From contig JABIVN010000208.1 of assembly GCA_018667205.1 (NCBI GenBank), positions 1-7,022 of the forward strand: 7,022 nt of DNA, in the 5' to 3' direction. Shown here piece after piece: positions 1-5,973 of this stretch. The notes beneath the pieces were generated by a model that did not search any database, was not told the origin of the DNA, and saw only the letters and a program-made list of their open reading frames with translations. Position 1 is the stretch's first letter; each line of letters starts with the position of its first letter. The translations under genes were made by a program, and so were the position numbers. This DNA comes from Gammaproteobacteria bacterium. Its GTDB lineage: Bacteria; Pseudomonadota; Gammaproteobacteria; Pseudomonadales; Azotimanducaceae.

Positions 1-1
1 G

Positions 2-1096
2 TTGCTAACCGGCATCTGGCTAACGATGAGTTATGTGCCGAGTGCAGAGGGTGCTTTTGCTTCAGTCGAATACATTATGCGGGATGTGGAATATGGCTGG
101 ATGCTCAGATACATGCATTCGACCGGGGCGTCAGCGTTTTTCCTCGTGGTCTATTTGCATATGTTTCGAGGTCTTATGTATGGGTCGTACCAAAAACCAC
201 GTGAATTGATCTGGATTCTCGGGATGTTGATTTACATTGCGTTGATGGCGGAAGGCTTCTTTGGTTACCTGCTCCCTTGGGGCAACATGTCATTCTGGGC
301 AGGCCAGGTGATCGTCTCGTTGGCCGGAGCAATACCCTTTGTAGGGGACGCGCTGGCCACGTGGGTGCGTGGTGACTTCAATATTTCAGGTATTACTCTG
401 AATAGGTTTTTCGCCCTCCACGTCGTGCTAATCCCATTAGTACTGATTGTGCTAGTGTTCTTGCACATTCTGGCGCTTCACGAGGTGGGCTCAAATAACC
501 CTGACGGCGTCGATATTAAGAAAAACCTTGATAAGAATGGTAAACCGATCGATAGCGTTCCATTCCATCCTAATTACACCATCGGACATGATTTGCCCGC
601 AATCGTTGGATTTCTGTTCCTGTTTTGCGTCGTGATGTTCTACTACCCTGATGGCGGTGGATACTTGATAGAGCATCCCAACTACGAGCCTGCAAACCCG
701 CTGAAGACACCTGATCTTATAGCGCCTGTCTGGTACTACACGCCGTTTTATTCAATGCTTCGTGCTGCAACCTTCCCGTTGTTTGGGCTTGATGCGAAGT
801 TTTGGGGGTTGGTTGTTATGGCCGGGGCCATTGCACTGCCAGTGGTATTGCCTTGGCTAGACAAGTCGCCGGTGAAGTCAATTCGCTATAAAGGTTGGGG
901 CAGCAAGATTTTCCTTGCGGTGTTTATCATCTCGTTCTTTATTCTCGGGTATCTAGGTGTCCAGCATCCGACGCCCGCAAGGACGTTGGTAGCACAGGTT
1001 TGTACTGCGATTTACTTTGGCTACTTTTTGTTGATGCCATGGTATACCAGCGTTGAGAAGACGAAGCCGGTTCCGGAAAGGGTGACGATGCCATGA
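2..1096 (+). CDS. petB: Cytochrome b subunit of the cytochrome bc1 complex (5' partial)
   Basis: Membrane core of ubiquinol:cytochrome c oxidoreductase (complex III), carrying haems bL and bH and the Qo and Qi quinone sites. The frame is open from the window edge. The visible 364 residues start inside transmembrane helix A (LTGIWLTMSYVPS), so about 45-50 N-terminal residues of a usual ~410-residue bacterial protein are missing, and the TTG at position 2 is an internal Leu codon, not a start. Haem ligands by visible-residue number are His39/His53 in helix B (spacing 14) and His140/His155 in helix D (spacing 15). The helix-D end reads LHEVGSNNPDG, as in other proteobacterial cytochromes b. The Qo motif at 242-245 is PVWY instead of PEWY. 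Further hydrophobic helices follow up to about residue 347. The TGA stop overlaps the cytochrome c1 ATG (ATGA), which suggests translational coupling. petA (Rieske protein) is expected just upstream. The family assignment is near certain. Confidence 0.97.
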   Translation: MLTGIWLTMSYVPSAEGAFASVEYIMRDVEYGWMLRYMHSTGASAFFLVVYLHMFRGLMYGSYQKPRELIWILGMLIYIALMAEGFFGYLLPWGNMSFWAGQVIVSLAGAIPFVGDALATWVRGDFNISGITLNRFFALHVVLIPLVLIVLVFLHILALHEVGSNNPDGVDIKKNLDKNGKPIDSVPFHPNYTIGHDLPAIVGFLFLFCVVMFYYPDGGGYLIEHPNYEPANPLKTPDLIAPVWYYTPFYSMLRAATFPLFGLDAKFWGLVVMAGAIALPVVLPWLDKSPVKSIRYKGWGSKIFLAVFIISFFILGYLGVQHPTPARTLVAQVCTAIYFGYFLLMPWYTSVEKTKPVPERVTMP

Positions 1097-1917
1097 ATGT
1101 GAAGAAGATGTTGTTAGCCGTCTTGATCTTTCTTCCGAGTTTAGCGGTTGCGGCAGGTGGAGACACTCCGATTCCCCTCGATGCGATGGAACCCAACCTT
1201 AAAGATCAGGCATCGCTGCAACGTGGAGCAAAGACCTACCTTAACTACTGCATGGGTTGTCACTCACTTAAGTATCAGCGGTATCAGCGAACGGCGGATG
1301 ATTTGGGTATCCCGGTAGACCTCATGATGGAGCATATGGTTTTTGACTCATCTGCTCAAATAGGGTCGCTGATGGAAAACTCCATGTCCGTCGACAATGC
1401 AAAGCAATGGTTCGGTTCAGTTCCTCCGGACCTAACGATGTATACGATGCTAAAAGGTGGGCCTGATTATTTTTACACCTATATGCGTGTTTTTTACGAG
1501 GACAAGACTCGACCGCTTGGCGTTAATAACCTGCTGTATGAGAACGTAGCGATGCCGCATCCATTGGTTGAGTTGCAAGGTATACAACGAAAAGTGTGTA
1601 AAGAAATCCCCAAACTTGCTGCTAACGGTGGCGAGATGAGAACTCCGTTGGCAGGTGACCCAATTCTGGTCGAGCAATGTGGTGACGAATTGATTCAGCG
1701 AGGATTCAGTCCGCTGGAATTGGTTGAAGGCACCGGGGCCCTCACACCCGAAGAGTATGACCAGGTGATTTACGATCTGGCTAATTTCCTACATTACACG
1801 GCAGATCCCAGCCGCCTGGAACGAGAACGAATCGGAATCTACGTTCTTCTCTTTCTGGCGTTCTTCTTTGTATTCACCTGGTTACTGGGCCGAGAGTACA
1901 CCAAAGAATCGCACTAA
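1093..1917 (+). CDS. petC: Cytochrome c1 of the cytochrome bc1 complex
   Basis: Haem-c subunit of complex III. It accepts electrons from the Rieske protein and passes them to soluble or membrane cytochrome c on the periplasmic face. The 274-residue protein has a signal peptide (MNVKKMLLAV... to AVAA around residue 21), a CMGCH haem-attachment motif (Cys53, Cys56, His57), the PPDL motif at 111-114, and NVAMPHPL with Met154 as the likely sixth haem ligand. One C-terminal membrane anchor lies at about 247-265, followed by a short positively flanked tail. Cys169 and Cys196 could form the disulfide known in some bacterial c1 proteins; this is inference. The ATG overlaps the cytochrome b stop by four bases and is preceded by an AGGGTGA Shine-Dalgarno sequence at about 1079-1085. 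Length and motif order are normal for beta/gammaproteobacteria, where c1 is a separate gene and not fused to cytochrome b. Confidence 0.97.
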   Translation: MNVKKMLLAVLIFLPSLAVAAGGDTPIPLDAMEPNLKDQASLQRGAKTYLNYCMGCHSLKYQRYQRTADDLGIPVDLMMEHMVFDSSAQIGSLMENSMSVDNAKQWFGSVPPDLTMYTMLKGGPDYFYTYMRVFYEDKTRPLGVNNLLYENVAMPHPLVELQGIQRKVCKEIPKLAANGGEMRTPLAGDPILVEQCGDELIQRGFSPLELVEGTGALTPEEYDQVIYDLANFLHYTADPSRLERERIGIYVLLFLAFFFVFTWLLGREYTKESH

Positions 1918-1925
1918 ACTCCAGT

Positions 1926-1945
1926 GCCATATCTTTTGGTATGGC
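1926..1945 (+). other. Stem-loop between petC and sspA
   Basis: GCCATATC and GGTATGGC pair as an 8-bp stem with one U.G wobble around a UUUU loop, starting 9 bases after the petC stop. No U-run follows (the next bases are CCCACC), so it is not a typical intrinsic terminator. It may protect the 3' end of the pet transcript or partly uncouple sspA expression. The structure is seen in the sequence; the role is inferred. Confidence 0.4.
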
Positions 1946-1978
1946 CCCACCTAACATCTAACCTAGTAGGGGTGAAGA

Positions 1979-2611
1979 ATGGGCGTAGTAGCCAAGCATT
2001 CATCAATGATTTTTTATTCTGATGGCAATGATCATTATAGCCAGCGAGTTCGCCTTGTTTTGGCGGAAAAAGGCGTCGCAGTTGAGATTATCGACGTTGA
2101 ACCGGGCAGCCTGCCGGAGGACCTGGCGGATCTGAATCCATATAACTCTTTGCCAACACTGGTGGATAGGGATCTTGTGCTTTACGAGTCTCAAGTCATT
2201 ATGGAGTATCTTGACGAACGATTCCCGCACCCACCTCTACTGCCTGTCTACCCGGTAGCACGAGCGCAGAGCCGGTTGTTTATTTACAGAATCCAAAGAG
2301 ATTGGTGTGGTTATGTCGACACGATAATCGCGGGAAAATCAAAAGATACTGTGATTGAGCGAGCTCGGAAGGAACTCTGTGAAAGCCTCGTTGCGATTGC
2401 GCCAGTCTTTGCTGACAAGCCGTTCTTTATGAATGAAGAATTCACCCTCGTGGACTGTTGTGTTGCCCCAATCTTGTGGCGCTTACCCGTTTTGGGAATT
2501 GATTTACCTCCCAAGCATGGTAAAGCCATACAGGACTACATGGATCGGATATTTGAGCGGGATGCATTCCAGGCTTCACTGAGTGAAGCTGAGCTTGATA
2601 TGCGAGATTAG
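1979..2611 (+). CDS. sspA: Stringent starvation protein A, RNA polymerase-associated regulator
   Basis: SspA has a glutathione S-transferase fold but binds RNA polymerase instead of acting on glutathione. In E. coli it supports starvation and acid survival, lowers H-NS and is needed for phage P1 late transcription. The 210-residue product shows the thioredoxin-like N-terminal domain (about 9-85, with [19 protein letters not shown] at 53-71) and the all-alpha C-terminal domain (about 90-205). The family signature [13 protein letters not shown] at 83-95 contains the Pro-His-Pro surface pocket known to matter in the E. coli protein. IQRDWCG, LVDCC and [10 protein letters not shown] are also typical of gammaproteobacterial SspA. 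The ATG at 1979 has a strong Shine-Dalgarno sequence (AGGGGTGA, 1968-1975), and the start MGV matches what I recall for Pseudomonas SspA. The gene lies 61 bases after petC and 30 before sspB, the usual pet-ssp arrangement. Confidence 0.96.
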   Translation: MGVVAKHSSMIFYSDGNDHYSQRVRLVLAEKGVAVEIIDVEPGSLPEDLADLNPYNSLPTLVDRDLVLYESQVIMEYLDERFPHPPLLPVYPVARAQSRLFIYRIQRDWCGYVDTIIAGKSKDTVIERARKELCESLVAIAPVFADKPFFMNEEFTLVDCCVAPILWRLPVLGIDLPPKHGKAIQDYMDRIFERDAFQASLSEAELDMRD

Positions 2612-2641
2612 TTTCAGATTATCTCTCTTGATTGATCTCTT

Positions 2642-3091
2642 ATGAACTCATCCGTGCCATACCTGATACGAGCGATCAATGAATGGATCCTCGACAACAA
2701 CTGCACGCCGTACATGGTCGTTGACGCGACGATGGATGGCGTGTCGGTGCCCTTGGCGCATGTTAAAGACGGTCAGATCGTTTTGAATATAGGGCCACAG
2801 GCCATCAGGGACCTGAGTATTTCAGATGAGTACGTGATGTTCAGTGGACGCTTTGCCGGGATCGCGCATGAAATCTATGCGCCGATTGGTGCTGTAATGG
2901 GCGTCATTACGAAAGAGAATGGCGAAGGCATGTGGTTCCCTCGTGATGAAGAGGAATCGCCTGAACCATCTCCTGACGGACCGACACTGACAAATTCTCC
3001 TGATGAAGGTGCTTCATTAGAAAGATTACCCGTTGGAACGCTCGGTAAGAAGTCCAAAAAAGGCCCTCCGTCTTTGAAGGTTGTTAAGTAA
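2642..3091 (+). CDS. sspB: Stringent starvation protein B, ClpXP protease adaptor
   Basis: SspB binds the ssrA degradation tag on stalled-ribosome products and delivers them to the ClpXP protease in the cytoplasm. The 149-residue protein has a folded substrate-binding domain of about 100 residues (PYLIRAINEWILDNNCTPY near the start; DGQIVLNIGPQAIRDL at 43-58; FSGRFAGIAHEIYAP at 67-81; ENGEGMWFP at 92-100). An acidic, Pro/Ser-rich flexible linker follows (about 101-138). The extreme C-terminus, PPSLKVVK, matches the ClpX-binding tail that ends LRVVK in E. coli SspB. The ATG at 2642 is the first possible start after an in-frame TGA at 2633-2635, and the MNSS..PYL beginning fits the family. No convincing Shine-Dalgarno sequence precedes it; the leader is pyrimidine-rich. 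The gene follows sspA by 30 bases and is probably co-transcribed. It converges on dolP with a 34-base gap. Confidence 0.95.
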   Translation: MNSSVPYLIRAINEWILDNNCTPYMVVDATMDGVSVPLAHVKDGQIVLNIGPQAIRDLSISDEYVMFSGRFAGIAHEIYAPIGAVMGVITKENGEGMWFPRDEEESPEPSPDGPTLTNSPDEGASLERLPVGTLGKKSKKGPPSLKVVK

Positions 3092-3107
3092 CCTCACGTT
3101 CGATTTC

Positions 3108-3125
3108 TTCGCGGTGGGCCGTGAA
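3108..3125 (+). other. Stem-loop in the sspB/dolP convergent gap
   Basis: On the plus strand TTCGCGG (3108-3114) and CCGTGAA (3119-3125) pair as a 7-bp stem with one G.U wobble and a UGGG loop. It fills the second half of the 34-base gap between the sspB stop and the dolP stop. There is no following U-run on either strand, and on the minus strand the G.U becomes a C.A mismatch. It may mark or protect the 3' end of the ssp mRNA; a classical intrinsic terminator is not supported. Confidence 0.3.
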
Positions 3126-3641
3126 TCAGTTCATATACTCAAAAACCTTCACGATTTTTTGTACACCCTGGATGTGTCTTGCTATATCGGCAGCTGCATC
3201 AGCTTCTTCACGGGTGACCAGGCCCATCAGGTAAACGACTCCGTTTTCAGTGACCACCTTTATTCGGTTGGAATCAGCGGATTCTGCCGCGGCCATTGCA
3301 GATTTTACTTTCGTCGTCAGCCAACTGTCGTTGGTTCGGGAAAGGTAGGATGTTTTCCCGGCCACAGTAAGTTCATTATGCACCTTGCGCACGTTCCTCA
3401 ATGGCGCTACCTGGGCTGATGCGATGGGAATAAGGTCTGCCGATGAAACTTGTCCAGTCAGCAGGACAATACCATCGAAACTGGTCACGTTAATATTGGC
3501 TTTGGCCAACTCGGCGTTAGCCTCCCGGACGCGTTTTTTAGCCAGTGACTCGTTTCTTGAATCATCGAAGGTTTCACCGACCGAATTCACGGTGCAGCCT
3601 GTGGTTAACAATAGAGCAAGTATAAGAACAAAAAAGTGCAT
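3126..3641 (-). CDS. dolP: Double-BON-domain outer-membrane lipoprotein DolP (YraP)
   Basis: DolP (formerly YraP) is an outer-membrane lipoprotein that binds anionic phospholipid, concentrates at division sites and supports envelope integrity. The 171-residue product has a lipoprotein signal (hydrophobic residues 3-12, lipobox LTTGC with Cys16 as the lipidation site). BON domain 1 spans about 33-93 (INVTSFDGIVLLTGQV at 50-65) and BON domain 2 about 105-168 (DSWLTTKVKSAM, then VVTENGVVYLMGLVTREEADAAADIA). The second domain closely resembles the E. coli protein. The protein is about 20 residues shorter than E. coli DolP, mostly because the Ala/Gly-rich stretch after the lipidated Cys is missing. 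The signal peptide has no Lys or Arg before its hydrophobic core, yet an in-frame stop at 3672-3674 leaves no standard upstream start. No clear Shine-Dalgarno sequence is visible. It is the last gene of the lpoA-yraN-dolP cluster, 25 bases after yraN. Confidence 0.91.
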   Translation of the reverse strand: MHFFVLILALLLTTGCTVNSVGETFDDSRNESLAKKRVREANAELAKANINVTSFDGIVLLTGQVSSADLIPIASAQVAPLRNVRKVHNELTVAGKTSYLSRTNDSWLTTKVKSAMAAAESADSNRIKVVTENGVVYLMGLVTREEADAAADIARHIQGVQKIVKVFEYMN

Positions 3642-3666
3642 GAGGTTTAACTTTATAAAACGCGTT

Positions 3667-4011
3667 TCAGTCTAGTGTAAACGCACCGGGTATCCAATCA
3701 ACCTGTTTGCCTATCGAGATCACATCGAACCGGTAACTTTCCCATTGATGACCGGAAGTCTGAAGATAGCGTTTCGCTGTATCAATGATTTTTTTTTGTT
3801 TAGATAGGGTGACTGAGTCTGCGCCAGAGCCATAACCGGCATTTAGTCGGAGCCTGACTTCAACAAATATCAGTAGGTTCTTTTTTTCCATGATCAGGTC
3901 AATTTCACCTGCTCTCCAGGCATAGTTGCGATCAACTGTGTAGAACCCCTCTTTCACAAGATAGCCTTCAGCTATCGCCTCTGCTCTTCTACCGGCCTCT
4001 TGCGTCGTCAT
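3667..4011 (-). CDS. yraN: YraN/UPF0102 family nuclease-like protein
   Basis: YraN is a small conserved protein with a restriction-endonuclease-like fold, probably cytoplasmic. Its exact role is not settled; a part in DNA processing or recombination is often suggested. The 114-residue product shows the family landmarks in order: G7..AE..A..YLVKEGF at the N-terminus, RNYAW, then GEIDLIMEKKNLLIFVEVRLR. In that stretch the Glu, Asp and Glu of GEIDLI and FVEV match the nuclease-type metal-binding residues, with Arg in the place where many relatives have Lys. VTLSKQKKIIDTAKRYL and YRFDVISI follow. Length is typical. The ATG at 4009-4011 is bounded by an in-frame stop at 4021-4023 and has no strong Shine-Dalgarno sequence. 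It sits 30 bases after lpoA and 25 before dolP, consistent with one operon. The diaA gene normally found next to it is not present. Confidence 0.93.
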   Translation of the reverse strand: MTTQEAGRRAEAIAEGYLVKEGFYTVDRNYAWRAGEIDLIMEKKNLLIFVEVRLRLNAGYGSGADSVTLSKQKKIIDTAKRYLQTSGHQWESYRFDVISIGKQVDWIPGAFTLD

Positions 4012-4041
4012 GACAGGTTTTCAGGTATTCCATGGCCTTGG

Positions 4042-5865
4042 CTACAGCGCATGATCGAAAATCATCGGAATTGTGCTCACCTTGCCATCTCGAAATTGCG
4101 CCCACATCAGGGAACGGTTGACGATGTTGTCCTCGTTGAGGGTAAGAATGCCCGTCAAGCCGAAAATTTTCTCTTCCGGGAGCTCTTTTAGCTGTTGAAG
4201 GCGGGGGTAAAGTCGGTGGACGTCTACGCCAAGCGCGTAGAAAGGAGAAAGCCGGCTGCTGGCGCCACTCCAAGTGTCAACAATGAGTTGCCTTGTCCTG
4301 TCTTCGGTTGCCAGTTTCCATGGGATATCGCAAAAACGGATGCCATTCATGTCGATAGCATTTATTCGCGAGTTAGCGCCAATATAAACATGGGATGTTG
4401 CGTAGACAGGAATATCTTCTGCGTAAAAAAACGCCAGCGTTGGGTTAATGCCTCGAGCCTGTGTTGCGTTTGAAAGCAGGAATACAAAGTCGATGTCCTG
4501 ACGACGGCGCGCAGTAAACTCAAACCGTTCACCCGTAATTTGGCGCAGGCTTGCTGCTCGCTGTTCACTTGAATCGACGTTTAATAGCGATTTAATTAAA
4601 TCGGAATAGTCGCGTTGGTCTGTAAACCTGGCGCTGTCGACGATCAAACCACCGCGCCCCGTGAAACTGTCAGTGAAGGCTTCAACGTTGCGGTCACCCC
4701 ATTCGCTGTCAGGTGCAATGATCAGCCCTTTTAACTGGCCCTCTCGGTAGACCTGTTCTGCCACCTGTCTGGATTCATCTTCGGGCGCCAGACCGAACTG
4801 ATACAAGTTTCGGTTGATTTCACGGTTTAACGTGCGGTTGAGCGCAATGACTGGAACCTTTAGTTTTGTTTGAGCGATTTCTGTGACTTTTTCTCTATCC
4901 AGTGGGCCGATGATCAGTTCCGCGCCGTCAGAGGTAGCCATGGCAATAATGTCAAGAATATCACCGCTGCTTGAGTCGTAGATGGTTAGACTTGAATCTG
5001 GTGTTAATTGATAATGTGCAGTGATATATCCATCTCGTATTGCGCGTCCGATCGCGCCAAGCTTTCCCTTAAGTGGCAGAATCAAGGCTATGTTCTCTGG
5101 TCTTTCTTCGACTATTCGCGACAGCATTTGCAGTGAGGCTGGCACAATGACCGCGGCCGAATGGTTGGGCCAGGCCTGTCGCCACTTTTTAAGCGCGTTC
5201 AGCTGTCGAAGCGGATCATCCTGAAACCGCTTGGTCATGGCAGCGAGAGACAACCATCCCCGTATCTCGCTGGTAATGCTCTGCTCGGCCTGCAGTTGCA
5301 GCGTCTTTTCTGATAACTGCAGCAGCGTTGAAAAAATAGCTTCATGATTTTCAGGTCTTTCTTCCGTGGGCAAGAGGCGATTGATGTAAACGAGTTCCCG
5401 GGCACTTGCGAGGTAACTTCGACCAAGTAAGTAGCCCCTTGCTCTCAGTTTCCCAACCCGGACCTGCATTTCTGTGTCAAGGGCGATATTTTGAAACCGC
5501 TGGTCCTCTAGAAGGCGGATAGCAACGAGGGGCTTGTCATTGGCTAGAGCAACTTCGGCGGCAAAGTAAGAATAATCCCGGGTGGAGTTCTTTGAGACGT
5601 AGGGCGACTCAATAGAATCTATTATTTTACTCGCTAGCAGGATGTCGCCGCCGGCTATCGCAATACCAGCGGCATCCAATTTTAGTTCAGTAGATTGAGG
5701 GGGTTGGGTTCTGCCTGCCTCCAGCAACAGCCGATCAATACCGCGGTGTTCACTGAGTTCGAGTTTCCCGCCCTCTGTAGGGCTTTTATTGGTCGTCGGC
5801 GCAGTGCATGCGGTAACCGCAAGAATGAAGGCGAGAGAGAAAGAAAGTACCGCTAATTTGTTCAT
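4042..5865 (-). CDS. lpoA: Penicillin-binding protein activator LpoA, outer-membrane lipoprotein
   Basis: LpoA sits in the outer membrane and reaches across the periplasm to stimulate the class A penicillin-binding protein PBP1A, promoting peptidoglycan cross-linking. The 607-residue product begins with a lipoprotein signal peptide (MNKLAVLSFSLAFILAVTAC, lipid-modified Cys20). An N-terminal helical repeat (TPR-like) domain follows at about 40-250. The C-terminal part, from IALILPLKGKLGAIGRAIRDGY at 259-280 to the end, has the fold of type 1 periplasmic substrate-binding proteins. Family-typical stretches there include ELIIGPLDREKV (316-327), VPVIALNRT (337-345), VYATSHVY (487-494) and MNGIRFCDIPW (506-516). 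E. coli LpoA is longer (about 680 residues); about 600 is what I recall for Pseudomonas. The ATG at 5863-5865 is fixed by an in-frame TGA 6 bases upstream (5872-5874) and is preceded by a short GAAG element. It is divergent from rsmI, the usual arrangement, and is the first gene of the cluster. Confidence 0.94.
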   Translation of the reverse strand: MNKLAVLSFSLAFILAVTACTAPTTNKSPTEGGKLELSEHRGIDRLLLEAGRTQPPQSTELKLDAAGIAIAGGDILLASKIIDSIESPYVSKNSTRDYSYFAAEVALANDKPLVAIRLLEDQRFQNIALDTEMQVRVGKLRARGYLLGRSYLASARELVYINRLLPTEERPENHEAIFSTLLQLSEKTLQLQAEQSITSEIRGWLSLAAMTKRFQDDPLRQLNALKKWRQAWPNHSAAVIVPASLQMLSRIVEERPENIALILPLKGKLGAIGRAIRDGYITAHYQLTPDSSLTIYDSSSGDILDIIAMATSDGAELIIGPLDREKVTEIAQTKLKVPVIALNRTLNREINRNLYQFGLAPEDESRQVAEQVYREGQLKGLIIAPDSEWGDRNVEAFTDSFTGRGGLIVDSARFTDQRDYSDLIKSLLNVDSSEQRAASLRQITGERFEFTARRRQDIDFVFLLSNATQARGINPTLAFFYAEDIPVYATSHVYIGANSRINAIDMNGIRFCDIPWKLATEDRTRQLIVDTWSGASSRLSPFYALGVDVHRLYPRLQQLKELPEEKIFGLTGILTLNEDNIVNRSLMWAQFRDGKVSTIPMIFDHAL

Positions 5866-5893
5866 GTGACTTCATATACACTAGTGCACCGCA

Positions 5894-5902
5894 ATTATCC
5901 CA
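5894..5902 (-). promoter_or_regulatory. Candidate extended -10 promoter for lpoA-yraN-dolP
   Basis: Read on the minus strand, TGGGATAAT is an extended -10 element (TGn plus GATAAT, five of six matches to TATAAT). A start about seven bases downstream, near 5887, would give a leader of roughly 20 bases before the lpoA ATG, with GAAG as ribosome-binding element. No good -35 box is seen 17 bases upstream (CACCAC), as is common for extended -10 promoters. It overlaps one arm of the inverted repeat at 5900-5920. Confidence 0.4.
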
Positions 5903-5920
5903 CAAGTTATGCTCTTGTGG
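5900..5920. repeat. Perfect 7-bp inverted repeat in the lpoA/rsmI divergent region
   Basis: CCACAAG and CTTGTGG form perfect inverted arms separated by seven bases (TTATGCT). This is the spacing of a site bound by a protein dimer contacting successive major grooves. It lies in the 108-base gap between the divergent genes, with its left arm covering the TG of the candidate lpoA extended -10. It could be an operator or an RNA hairpin in an rsmI leader. I do not recognise it as a known regulator's site. Confidence 0.5.
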
Positions 5921-5973
5921 TGTGAACTTCTGCCTGGAATGGCAAACGAATTTTCCTGATTATCGGTGACAAA

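Noticed and set aside
1929..1964. Possible sspA promoter, TTGGTA (1936-1941) and TAACCT (1959-1964) with a 17-base spacer
   Set aside because: The -10 match is only three of six, and the predicted start near 1971 would remove or truncate the strong Shine-Dalgarno sequence of sspA.
3140..3162. CAAAAA...TTTTTTG inverted repeat near the dolP end, as a terminator
   Set aside because: It lies inside the dolP coding sequence and its stem is almost entirely A-U, too weak for an intrinsic terminator.
3081..3675. Two plus-strand open frames (3081-3419 and 3385-3675) opposite dolP
   Set aside because: They are antisense to a well-supported BON-domain lipoprotein, show no recognisable family and have Cys/His/Phe-rich composition typical of shadow frames.
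3989..4273. Minus-strand 94-codon frame spanning the lpoA end and the yraN start
   Set aside because: It overlaps the lpoA C-terminus in another frame, is Arg/Pro-rich and resembles no known family; both flanking genes are complete without it.
5908..5963. rsmI promoter candidates, -10 TATGCT (5908-5913) or GATTAT (5958-5963)
   Set aside because: Neither has a credible -35 box at 16-18 bases, so I do not annotate an rsmI promoter.
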